Shown: piece after piece, positions 54,340 through 64,000 of the stretch
Numbering within the stretch: the first letter of the stretch is position 1
Layout of the letters: the number at the start of each line of letters is the position of its first letter
From: Amylostereum areolatum
Taxonomy: Eukaryota > Basidiomycota > Agaricomycetes > Russulales > Stereaceae
Reading direction: 5' to 3'
DNA length: 64,000 nucleotides
Assembly (NCBI GenBank): GCA_012932865.1
Contig: SAXG01000019.1
Span: forward strand, 620,001-684,000
Program-made: the position numbers and the translations under genes
Notes under the pieces: generated by a model
Seen by the model: the letters and a program-made list of their open reading frames with translations, nothing else
Told to the model about the DNA's origin: nothing
The model's database searches: none

Positions 54340-56180
54340 GACCAACTATACCAACTGGTTATCTCTTACTGAACCGCTATTAAGTACCCGTTCCCAGTCT
54401 CCTCAGTACTGAACCCCCACCGCAGGTGCCGCCGAACCTACCTGCACTCGCATCAGCGCACACTGCTGATGATTTCAATGAGGATCAAATGGCGCCCTAC
54501 GGCAGACGCGAATGGGAATGAGGAAGGTGTCCGCTACGCGAGCACAAATGGCACGGGTGTAGCGTGTCCGCGACGCGGTAGAGGGTGTCGAGGGTGCACG
54601 GGAGCGTCGTCCCGATAGACGGAAGAGGAGCGCGCGTTGGGGTAGTAGGTTCGCGCGCGGACACGGTGGACGTGATGATGGTGTTGCTGCCGCCGTCGCC
54701 GTCCCCAACGCTGCCCGCTGCGTTCGAGAGCTGGCAATAGCTTCGAAGGTAGGCGGAGTAGCGACCACGCGTGGAGGACTGGCGTCGGTACCCGCGTCAA
54801 ACCAATCTATAGTACGGATGATCAGCTAACCTCCTCTGAAAGCGATAGATGTGAGACGGGCTGACCGTCATGATGGCTTTCGGCGGGACCTGTTTGTCCT
54901 GCAGCAGAGCGATGAACTTCGCAAGGTCGCTGTCGACGAGCGCGAGCAGCCGTCCGCTTGTCTACGAGCCCGGCATTCTCGCACTCGAGATGTCCCTCAG
55001 CGGTCGACTACGTGCAGCTCATGCGCATCCCCGTCTGAAGCGCATCCGCGACGCCGGCGGCGCGTCTGAGGTGCCGTGGATGGACTGTGGCCCGCTGCGT
55101 GCTCGCGGTCGAGGACGCTTGGAGCGCGTACTGCGCATCCCCGCAGTCAGCGGCGGGCGCTGCGTGCTCCGTTCTCGTCGAGTGTGGCCAGCGCGCCCGC
55201 GATGGGGTTCGTGGGGGTGGGGGAGTGCATTCGGAGAGGGTGGGCGTGCCGAGCGCTTCGATGAACAGGTAGTCGTCGGGACGGGGATGGGGGTGTCGTG
55301 GCTGTGATGGGGCACGACGAAGATGGAAGAAGATAAGGGCCATGAGAGGGCGGGGGCGAATTTGAATCTTCAGGACTGCCCAGTCAGAGTTCGAATGTGC
55401 TGAGTATTGTGCTCGCACTCTCTCGACGTGAGAGAGCGAGTTAGCGCGCCCTGTCGCCGTCGCCGCCGGCCACTCGTTCCACTCCCGCCCGCTGGTTCCC
55501 TCTATTCCTCCCCTCTGCCGCGCTCGAGCGAGCGAGTTCTCTCCTGCTTCGCTAGGGGCAGCGTGCGTGCGGAGAGTCGAGGCACGGAGCAGCGTGCGTG
55601 CGTGTGTGGATCAGCGTATGCGATTTGCGTGCGCAGGGGAGAGGGTGGGTGCCAATGCGACGATCTCTAATGTGGACCAGGTTGAACGGATAGGAGCTCT
55701 GACATGGGACGCGGGGATCGAGAGTGAGAGCGCGCTCTCGCTTCCAGTGGTATCGTGTTGAGTCAGGAGTATTAAATCTTCAGGCTTGACGTGAGCGATG
55801 TTGACGCATGGAAAGAATGCAGAGAGAGGAAGAAGGAAGTGGGAAGGAGACATGGAGTGAGCAAGCAGTAAATAAGAGAAGTTGACTTCGTTAGAAAAAC
55901 ACGATCGGGGATATAATTTTTGATTTCGGTCCTTCTACCTTGCGAGGTACGAGCTAGGTCTCTCATCCTACTTAGGCTCGGATCACTTAACAGCAGCGCA
56001 GTTCCACCCGTGAATAACACGTCTCTTCGGTAGGACATAGAAATTGGGGAGATGTACGGTACATGAAGCCCAAAATGTGTGCAGACAATCGTGGAGATCT
56101 CGCAAAGTTCAACTCAGGAGAACTATGCCACGAGGTTCCTACACAGTTTTCTCCTGCCGGGAAGAGATGACAACGTCAGT
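54340..56180. other. GC-rich region, no gene established
   Basis: Bottom-strand frames at 54,475-55,420 are Arg/Ala/Pro/Ser-rich. A short segment near 54,860-54,960 (VDSDLAKFIALLQDKQVPPK) looks protein-like but is not joined to others. Probably a decayed gene. Nothing further was recognised. Confidence 0.3.
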
Positions 56181-56294
56181 GGTCGACCGAAGCGATGGAA
56201 AAGGGGTCGCACGTACCAGTCCAAACATCTGCGGTAGTTTCGACCACAGGTCCCTTCTCAATAATGCAATGTGCGCCTTGAACCAGGTCCGACA

Positions 56295-57416
56295 CTACAC
56301 ACAGGCTTGCCCCTCCGGGATGCTCTCGCACCGATCCTGCATGGCACGCATCCATTCGAGCGGGTCGTTGAACTCGTCTTCATGGGCATCAAACCTGTCC
56401 TTCCACCATCGTTCAAGACCGCGTATACAGGGCCAGCGCTTTACGCGCGTCTTCTTGTGGGGAGTGTTCCGTCCGCGTAACCGCAGCTTCACCCGCCGAC
56501 AGTCCTTACAACGCCGCCCAGCGAGCGGATGCTCCGCGAGTGCACGGAAATGCATTCGCAGCAAGCGTCGCCCATCTTGAAGTCGTTCTTTCTGCTGTGG
56601 ACGGAGCAATTCAAGTTGCGCCACTGGGCGGAAGGGGTGTCCCACAGTCCAATCCGGAGGGCGATCAAAAGTGATCGTGCTGAGGTCGTAGTAAGCTGCT
56701 GGAAGTATCTTGTGCAAGTCCTGGTCTTCTGCGAGATGAATTGTCGCAACTACAGGGATGAGAAGGACGTTTGTCAGGAGAGTTGGAGCATGTAAGAGAT
56801 AGGGGAAATGGGGGGTTACTGGGTTCAGAATATATGGGCGAACTATCGAGGAAGCGCGTCGGGATTGAGGCAGTGAGTGCGCGTGAGCGCGCGTCCCAGG
56901 CCTGGAGGGAGGTGGGCCACGCCTCGGAGAGAACTTGCAGGATCGCAGCGTGAACATCGTCGAAGATGTACTTGACGGCAAGCTTGAGCGCGCCAGCGTG
57001 CGTGGCCGGGAACGCAAGCCCCCTTTTGATCGCGGCGAACGAGCGCGGCCGTAGCAGAAATCTAAGGGTATTGTTGCAAGGCTTCAGCTTGAGGATCTGA
57101 GATGCAACAAAGCGGGAACGTACCCAGGTTTATAAACCGCCAACAAAAGGTCCCGCACGTCCTCCGCCGCGTCGCCAGGCATATCAAGAATCGGAACGTC
57201 CTCATACCTTTCCGAGCCCACATCAAGCGGGCTCTCCCCATCCGAGAAGGTCGATTCAAAAAAGAGTGAAGTGCGCGCGAGAATGCGCTTGTCAACCCTG
57301 AAGAGTGTGTGTGTTGTTGGGGACGTAGTGCGCAGCACGATGTCGCCGTCGTTGTACCAGAAGTCAGGGCTTTTCTGAACTTGGATGGGGGAATTGTGAG
57401 GGGGAGTGGAATGCAT
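56295..57416 (-). CDS. BTB/POZ domain protein, apparently truncated by a nonsense codon
   Basis: Exons 57,416-57,124, 57,061-56,844 and 56,749-56,295 join in frame to 321 aa; introns 62 and 94 nt. The BTB fold begins SPDFWYNDGDIVLRTTS and RVDKRILARTSLFFESTF. It continues with LAVKYIFDDVHAAILQVL and HLAEDQDLHKILPAAYYDLS, the arrangement of the large basidiomycete BTB family. A cysteine pair CKDC lies near residue 239. BTB domains dimerise and often bridge to Cullin-3, but no partner is evident. At 56,295 a TAG interrupts a reading frame that continues CRTWFKAHIALLRRDLWSKL to a splice donor at 56,222, which looks like the normal C-terminus. The gene may be a recent pseudogene. Confidence 0.7.
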
Positions 57417-57605
57417 TTTGTGGAGAAGGGAGAAAGTGCACGGCCATCTATACCGTCCATCTTTTGTAAGCTGGTCTTCCAGACGGTGAGTAGCATCTGG
57501 CATGCAAAGCTGGGCATTGGTGTAAGAATAAAGGGTCAAACAATGAGGAAAGGTTGATGAAAGGGTTGCCGCGCGGCGTTCTCTTGGTCCTCTCGATAAT
57601 GAGGG

Positions 57606-58533
57606 CAGGTCATCGGCACGCTGGGCGCTGGGCGGATTGGTCACCGCGTGCTTCGCGGCTCGTGCCTTTCGACCCCAAGGAGCTGCTCTACTACGACTAC
57701 AACCCGCCCCCGCCTAGTTCGTTTCTTTTCCTTGGATAAGGATACATGATTTATCTTACAAACTTTAGCTGCTGAGAAGGCTGTCACCGCCCGTCGGGTG
57801 CAAGGTCTGAAGGTTTGTTCGTTTTGGTCGTCGGACACACGATGTATGTATGAGCTGACGAGTCGCCACAGGACTTTGTCTTGCGACGTCGTCACCGTCA
57901 ACGCGCCCCTGCATGAGGGCACGAAGAGACTCATCAACAAGGATCTCCCCCCTCACTTCAAGAAGGTATGTTTCTCCACATCTCCCGTCGTCAGAAAAAC
58001 ACGATGGTGGATTTCAGCAGATTTCGGCAAATTCGGGGGTTTATAATGCATTATAACTGATTCTAACACCCCGGAAATCAATTATAACTGTGTTCGCCTT
58101 TTTCTGACGGTCCTCATTCGTGTCGCTCAATGTAAGTACCACATCCGCACAGGGCGCCTGGCTCGTCAACACGGCCCGTGGCGCGATATGCAACGCGAAC
58201 GACATTGCCACCACGCTCAAATCGGGCCAGCTGGACGGGGTACGTGGGCGAGGTGTGGAACGTTCAGCCGGCGCCCAAAGAGCATCCCTGGCGCATGATG
58301 ACGAATGCGCTTGGTTGGGCAACGGGATGGTGCCGCATGATTCGGGCACGACGCTCGACGCGCAGGCGCGGTACGCGACCAGGACGAAGCAGATATTGCA
58401 GAACTTCTTTGAGGGGAAGGAGCAGGAACCCGGGAACGTGATCGTCGGGGTGGGCAAGTACGAGACGAAGGCTTGTGAGCCCCCGCTCTTTTCGATCAAG
58501 CTCGTTTGGGGACGGTGGGCTGATGGGCATTCG
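57606..58533 (+). pseudogene. NAD-dependent formate dehydrogenase fragment
   Basis: Starts VIGTLGAGRIGHRVL (Rossmann GAGRIG), then shifts frame into RLVPFDPKELLYYDYNPPPP. Exons follow with EKAVTARRVQGLK, CDVVTVNAPLHEGTKRLINK, GAWLVNTARGAICNANDIA, WNVQPAPKEHPWRMM (another frame) and GNGMVPHDSGTTLDAQARYA to EPGNVIVGVGKYETKA. These are the NAD-binding and C-terminal blocks of fungal formate dehydrogenase, which oxidises formate to CO2. The N-terminal catalytic part is missing and at least three frameshifts occur. Introns are retained, including an unusually long one (about 57,967-58,154). Confidence 0.8.
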
Positions 58534-58799
58534 TAGATGGCCAACCCTGAAGATGGTGAAAGTAACCGCTTCGTCCGTCGATACTGGTTTGAAACATGTT
58601 TCTGTTCGTGTTGTATACACTACTTTGAAGAGAAAGAGGGGGGCAGGCATATTTCGTTGTCCTAATCTACCTGTGCCTAGTGCTGGTACGTTATCGGAAA
58701 CGCAGTCACTATAAGAGTATTTACGACGTTATGACATGCATGTCCCAGTGTGTCGCATCTTATATATGTTCCTCTCGGCCATACTGTGTGAGATGCTGA

Positions 58800-60217
58800 T
58801 CAGATGAGTGATTGCGCATCCGGAAGGGAACTCGCCTTAGCTCGGCCCTTGTATGTCGTGACCGTCTTTTTGGTCACCCAGCTTGGGCTTCCGTTGGGAA
58901 GCAGCGTCAAACAATGAGTGGAAAGATAGGGATGCGCGACTCCAATGGATACATCGACCCAAACATTCTCTGTGTTCTTCATCCATATTTGGGCAGAGTG
59001 TCCCAGCACTTCGTGTATGCGAAGATACCCTGGTTTAGTTGAGGTTGGAGGAGGAGGAGGACTAGAGATAGGCGTGGATCCTTTAGACAGGAACCAGACT
59101 ATGTCCACTCCGGTTGAACGAATCCTACGCTGGAAACGCTGCGTGCTGACCCCAGCTACGCTATCGACGCCGCGCGAGTGTGTGAGGTCGGTACGATCTA
59201 CAGCTGAAGCTTTGGGGGAAGCCGCCGGCGTGCCAAGACTTGTGCTCAAGTCTATGCAGCTCGCGGTATCCGTTGTGATCTCCCTAGGATAATCTGTTAG
59301 CTTGCCCCTGAAAGCTCAATTCAGGATGGCGTCGTCTGGGACTTACACGTCATTGTGGTCCTCAGAAGACAAACACACTGACAGTGGTCGATATTGCGAA
59401 ATATCTTCGGACACATTGATTTCTTGCTCAGATTTAGCGATGGCCTCATGGTTGGTAGACGGGGAACTACAACCTGATGAGTGTCGGGGTCAAGTACCTT
59501 ACGAAAGGACTACTGACCTCCGAACGCTTTCAGGCCCTCCCCGCTCTCCATTGGACCCGCTAATACAGCCCTCGCCCGCCATCCTGATATATCGATTCAA
59601 ACCTCCATGTTAGAGGGCACAGAAAAAGAGTCCACGCACTCCGAATGAACTTCATCGTCGCCATCCTGGTGTTCCTCTATCTCCCACATCTTGTCGATCT
59701 CGGTCTGAACCGTCGAGCCCTGCACACTCAAATGTCAGCGTACCGCGCGGTTTCATTAGAAATGAATAACGTACATCTGAGAAACTATCAAAGGAATTCA
59801 CCTGACAGTACTCTTCCCGCCCATCGAGAGACCCCGAAAGGGGGAAACGAAGGTGCCAAAGTGGGACGACCTGCATCAAACCAGCTGAGCTTTAGTATGA
59901 ATACTTGTGGACAGCACACTCACATCTTCTTCACCTCGAGTGAAGGGCCTATACGGTCGAACTTCGTACGGGGAAGAACGGCAAGAACTGATAAACTTGA
60001 ATTGTCGGTCCTTCATGGCGGTAAGGGAAATAGGGACATGGACTAGTTCGTGAAGCCATATATAGATGCCGCGTGTACTCCCCGGTGCGTTGAATGGACA
60101 ATTCAGATGTAGAGCAGAGACTCGGCCTGCCAGTGGTACATACGTACCAATTGTTTTTCTAATGGGCATTGTTGTTGATCGGACCGGAAACGGCCGGACG
60201 TAGACGGCCGATGCCAT
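58800..60217 (-). CDS. Uncharacterised protein, 370 aa, six exons
   Basis: Exons 60,217-59,924, 59,870-59,802, 59,719-59,640, 59,583-59,518, 59,466-59,347 and 59,283-58,800 join in frame to 370 aa; introns 53, 82, 56, 51 and 63 nt, all GT-AG, one with a CTAAC branch site. The N-terminus MASAVYVRPFPVRSTTMP is followed by GIYIWLHELVHVPISLTAMK, an acidic middle (EEHQDGDDEVHSE), a Ser-rich part and a C-terminal GYLRIHEVLGHSAQIWMK, NVWVDVSIGVAHPYLSTHCL. No known domain. Clean closure of six exons supports a functional gene. It is divergent from the gene at 60,399, 181 bp away. Confidence 0.6.
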
Positions 60218-60398
60218 ACCGCTACTTACTCTCCTTCGACTGCATGGACGGTTAGGGACTTTCTTTAGGAGAATTGTAACAGTAGGTCCATCATCCGTAA
60301 GTCCGTAACATAATAAGGGCCTCAATTGGTTTCATTGTTTGGTGGGGCAGCCTCGTTAAAACCCAATATTGCTTTAGGATCCAAGTACTGTGACTTTC
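60218..60398. promoter_or_regulatory. Shared bidirectional promoter region
   Basis: 181 bp between the start codons of two divergently transcribed genes. It must hold at least part of both promoters; no specific element identified. Confidence 0.4.
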
Positions 60399-61343
60399 AT
60401 GGCACCCTCTCATGACCACTATCACTTTCGCGACTTCCCTCCTGTCACTCTACGACGAGAATTTCCTAGGAACTTGAGTGGTCCTACGTTCGGTTGCATG
60501 ACCAACCTTCGAACAGAATTTCCTCGTCTTGGAGGAATAGGTTCGAAGTGTGGCTCTGACGGCAACGAGTCGGAGAAGCCAAAAGATCCTGGCGCCCCTC
60601 CAAGACTTTTTGATGGTCAGTGATTCCAGTTTTGGCCCAGCGCGACCCACAAACGACTAGCTTTTGACTAGCCTCGCTCCCTTGCGGTAACGCTTTGCCC
60701 CCGTCGGCATTTTCTGTGGGAGCTACAGTGCCGTCACAGCCATCACCTGGCTCTCTAATCCCTCCCCCCGCCGGACCTCTCTCTAAACCCAAAGCCGGCG
60801 GTTACCAATTAGACCTGGCATTAGGATGGGATCGCTGCAAGTATAAGGATGTGCAGGTACGTTAAATGTCTTACGCACAGTCCTCATATCAGGGAGAGAC
60901 GTTGATTGTAGACTACTCTACACGACATCGCGAAAGCGCATCTGAACATCACCTTGTCGTATGAGCAACAAACCGAAAGTTCAAGGAAAAGCTTCTTGGC
61001 CGCTGTGGGCGTTTTATCTATATTCGTTCGATCCTTGGCCGTTCTCATGTTCCTTTTCGATATACAGGCCAGGGACCGCTTCACATTTCTGGAGGAATAT
61101 GTAGATGTGTGGCCGGCCAGGGACTTTGCTAGAATGTATCTCAAGAACAAGTCGGCGGACTTCCGCTGCCATCAAGCTGCAAACGCCATGTCTGTCCACG
61201 ACCTTGTCTGGTTGGGATGCAATGTAACTAACGTTTCTCCAGGAAGGATGATCGCACAGACCAACGCACAATCACTGGTAACCCTCAGTGAAGCGATGAG
61301 ATTCCAGAATACTTACGATACTTGGAGGTGTTTGTGCGTATGA
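60399..61343 (+). CDS. Uncharacterised protein, 256 aa, four exons
   Basis: Exons 60,399-60,615, 60,672-60,856, 60,912-61,004 and 61,068-61,343 join in frame to 256 aa; introns 56, 55 and 63 nt. The N-terminal 130 residues are Pro/Gly-rich and probably disordered (SQPSPGSLIPPPAGPLSKPK). The second half is helical (GGYQLDLALGWDRCKYKDVQ, TTLHDIAKAHLNITLSYEQQ, FLEEYVDVWPARDFARMYLK). No recognised family. The last exon may have a further splice, since GTAACTAACG at about 61,223 resembles a donor plus branch site. Confidence 0.5.
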
Positions 61344-61481
61344 CTCATGACGGTAACGAGTATGTATGACCCGCGTCGCTGTCCTTTCTGTGTCGTAATA
61401 GGCAGCGACTGTCAAATCCAGTCGAGATATTGGACGTGGTATGTGAGTCAGTGTGTCCACAATTACAACGGTTCTGACTCG

Positions 61482-61999
61482 TCAAATTGTGTTCATTTCT
61501 GTATATATGTTTGGATCTGATGAGCAGTTTGAGGAGGGCGCTGATTGCAAATATTTATTGGGTGTGTACACATGGACGGTAGAGCCGTGCCTCTCCCCGG
61601 CAAAAAGGGCGAGATAAGTTGGAGATAAGTCGCACAAATTTTCAAGCCAAGGAGAAGATAATTGCGAGGAAGATAAGGTCCGTACGTAAAGATCATACAT
61701 CAGTACCTGATTTCGCCAAAGCCAACCCACAATGTAGCCCCTGAGACGATTCAGGAGGTCAACTTTGCTGTTGAGGCTGAACATGATGGTATGTATGTCG
61801 AGATATCCGAGATCGGGATATGCGGGAAGATCGACTCCTGAAAGGTCTTGTGCAAAAGTGTGCAAATGAGCGTGCCAGGGAAGACGAGACCCATAGGCGC
61901 TACAGCGAGTGGCTGTCTGGGCCCGACTCTGGGTAGAAACATGATTGATTGACCGAATCCATGATGCGGTGCGAACATCCATGTTTTCTTCGGCGGCAT
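61482..61999 (-). CDS. Possible small gene, frame unresolved
   Basis: ATG at 61,999 opens an 82-codon frame (MPPKKTWMFAPHHGFGQSIM), overlapped by a 166-codon frame containing MFSLNSKVDLLNRLRGYIVG. A possible intron (GTAGCG...TTTCAG, about 61,840-61,904) could link them, but I could not decide the model. No domain. Confidence 0.25.
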
Positions 62000-62111
62000 C
62001 AGGGACGTACCCTCAACCTCCTCTGAAAGACGGACGATGCTTTCTGCCTAGATCGGAATGACTATGGGGGTGACTAGTTACGTAAACGGTCCAAGTTGTA
62101 CACTTGGACCT

Positions 62112-62865
62112 AGATGTTTAGCGGGAGGGACTGGCTCGCTGGCCTGTGGTGGCTTGAGCACGAAGGCGAGCACGTTAAGCGGACAAATGCATACCTTCTG
62201 TCAAAATAGCTAGGGTAGAGAGACGCGATGGTTCTGGTCTCCAGGCATTCTGTCGGGGAATTCAGACGTTGCGTGAGGAGCAATAGAAAACGGAACGCAC
62301 CTTGTATTACCGAGCACGTCACGTTCGCAACAGATCCTCTCACCAACGGCGCCTCAGATAGCGGTGAAAGATGGCCCCAAATCCGCAACAAACGTGGTCT
62401 TGGGTGACGTTCGCCACCAAATCGTAGCGTTTCCTGCAAAGTCACCGTCGGTCAGTACGATACAGGAGGACACAGAAACGACCAAGTAAAATTGACACCT
62501 CTAAGTAAAAGTGTCCTGCAGGCAGTCGCCACGCCTCACGTATTCGCAGAGCGCAATGCTCGACGATACATGCGACGTGCCGGTCTTGAGTGCGCACGCG
62601 CAACACACGACCAGGAGGAACTCCCAGCACGCGTGCCAGCGCGCTTGCTTGCTTGCGTGACTTCGGCGTCGGGAACCCTCCAAAATGGAGAGCCCAAGAA
62701 AGGGAGCGAGATGAAGAGGGAGAGCAACGAGAAAAAGCGCAAGATGTCACGGTGACTACGTCCGTGTCGCTCACGTCGACGAACGTGCCTCCAATCGCGC
62801 CCCTCGCGAAATGCCGGCGGAGTCCGAACGTTGCTCTCCCACGCCCTGGTGCGCGCGCTGACCGG
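62112..62865 (-). repeat. Gene-like repeat, copy 3
   Basis: About 754 bp closely matching 43,322-44,107, ending at the same point in GCTGACCGG. Bottom strand carries CALKTGTSHVSSSIALCEYV. Stops and a deletion in the 62,300 region show it is not an intact gene. Confidence 0.6.
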
Positions 62866-62941
62866 ACTCTCGACTTCTGCAGTTGTTCTGCAGTCTCAGT
62901 ACAACAGGAACTCGCCCGTAGAATGGATCAAGCAAGGTCAT

Positions 62942-63684
62942 TTAATTGCGGAGTATGTTGCGTAGATAGAAAAAGAGCAAAAAAAACATGGGTATCACAG
63001 CCGATATGACAAGAAAGAGCGTTGACCTCGTGAGAAAGAAGAAGAATGCTAAAAACGAGGTGCCGTATACCGAAGTGAAGATACTGACGAGCATCGCCAT
63101 AAAGCGCCTGATGCCTAACAGACGACGTTCGAGACGTGGGATGGTCTCCAGAACTTCTGTGTTGTGGTCAACTTGCTCCTGGATGAACTGCAGCGCAGAT
63201 ATCATACCATCCACCTGCTCCTCGAGGTCGTCGAGTCTGGTAGACTCTGCGTCGTCCACAGTGTGAATCTCGATCTGGGACTACGCACGTCTATCAGGGA
63301 CACGTACGCACGATCGCCAATCACATGCAAGCTTCACGAACCTGATCATTCGTACTCCTCCGATCCTCCGCCGTGTCGACTACGAGGAACTTAACGAGAT
63401 CCTCTGTGGGTGAGATTGCCTTAGTGTAGTTCGCCGAAATACCAGCACGACTTACGTAGTCCCCGATAGAAATCTTCCGAGATGGACACGGTGGGCATAA
63501 GTACCCAATATTGGAGCTGGTAAGCAACATTTCACACTGGTTATGGAATCAGCATTAGCAACGGGGTGAGGAAAAGACTTGAAGGCGGACGTACAGAAAG
63601 CCCGGGAGAAACAGCACTCGAGCAGGTGGGGGGAGCTATCCCGATCATACGCTTCAGCTCGTAGATATAATGCAGTCTGGACAT
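62942..63684 (-). CDS. Coiled-coil protein with C-terminal membrane hairpin, 183 aa
   Basis: Exons 63,684-63,595, 63,516-63,456, 63,403-63,342 and 63,280-62,942 join in frame to 183 aa; introns 78, 52 and 61 nt, GT-AG. Residues about 75-120 are an acidic coiled coil (LDDLEEQVDGMISALQFIQE, QVDHNTEVLETIPRLERR). Two hydrophobic segments then follow (FMAMLVSIFTSVYGTSFLAF and LFLVISAVIPMFFLLFFYL), separated by TRS, and a short basic tail LRNILRN. This is the layout of a tail-anchored or hairpin membrane protein of an internal membrane. No family recognised; an exon upstream of the ATG is possible. Confidence 0.6.
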
Positions 63685-64000
63685 AGGAGTATGCAGTGAG
63701 AATGATCTATTGACTTGACAATTACCAGGTCCATCGAGTCATCGACTCCACGTCACTGACACGTGCCCGTACGTACAATGGTCGATACATCCGATTCAAT
63801 TTTTCGCGGCACACGCTCCAAAGCATCTATCATCTTCTATCTGCCGAGTCGCCTAGATCCTGCAAATTCAACAAGTATCTCATTGTTTTTTTTTTCTAAT
63901 CATACAGTTCATTCGTCCCTCCGGCCTCTAGAAGTTCCCCGTATCAACGTTCTGTGTCGAGCGGATTAGTTAAAATGCGTAACGGTCCACTGCCAAGTTG
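63685..64000. other. Right edge, no gene recognised
   Basis: A short frame at 63,763-63,969 lacks any motif; the sequence presumably includes the upstream region of the gene ending at 62,942. Confidence 0.3.

Noticed and set aside
59597..60217. A separate 161-aa gene ending at 59,597
   Set aside because: A better intron (GTGCGT, CTAAC, ATCAG) joins it in frame to the next exon at 59,583, giving one 370-aa gene.

Overview
The window looks like a chromosomal segment of a filamentous basidiomycete, most probably a mushroom-forming Agaricomycete. The evidence is genes built from small exons with 50-95 nt GT-AG introns, chromodomain Gypsy and Copia LTR elements, a Tnp2-type transposase remnant, and a BTB/POZ protein and a MATA-type HMG-box factor of fungal type. 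The species cannot be named from sequence alone.

Positions 1-27,215 are a nest of LTR retrotransposons. A decayed chromovirus on + (1,202-6,699) carries a 1.3 kb insertion that itself holds a solo LTR. A truncated Copia copy (7,738-9,849) is cut by the LTR (9,850-10,399) of a large Gypsy element lying on - and extending to about 27.2 kb. Besides gag and pol this Gypsy has a 3.1 kb block after pol. The block holds a spliced coiled-coil/proline-rich ORF, a CCHC zinc-knuckle ORF overlapping it in another frame, a 127-aa basic ORF and a 113-aa single-membrane-span ORF that runs into the LTR. Three complete 503-bp TRIM elements and two solo LTRs of the same family are present, four of these five inside the large Gypsy. 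Each 209-bp TRIM LTR contains a tRNA-like sequence with A and B boxes. A complete, intact Copia (15,547-21,485, 451-bp LTRs) sits inside the second LTR of one TRIM. Five-bp target duplications support the order Gypsy, then TRIM, then Copia.

Positions 27.2-64 kb are mostly host DNA. Coherent intron-containing genes include: a 238-aa basic protein (35.5-36.4 kb), a PD-(D/E)XK-like gene with a frameshift (38.6-39.7 kb), an HMG-box factor (45.0-46.4 kb), a RING-finger protein (47.7-48.5 kb), a 147-aa uncharacterised protein (49.2-49.8 kb), a 742-aa KDM3-like JmjC protein with zinc finger (51.3-54.0 kb), a BTB/POZ protein with a nonsense codon (56.3-57.4 kb), a head-to-head pair of unknown genes (58.8-60.2 and 60.4-61.3 kb) and a coiled-coil/membrane-hairpin protein (62.9-63.7 kb). 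Between them lie intron-bearing fragments of housekeeping genes (Ca2+/H+ exchanger, 14-3-3, acetylglutamate kinase part of ARG5,6, formate dehydrogenase). There is also a transposase tail and three copies of a roughly 0.5-0.8 kb gene-like repeat. The fragments keep introns, so they arose by DNA-level duplication or capture, not retroposition.

Most exon models were checked by hand for intact frame across splice sites. No alignment or database search was run.
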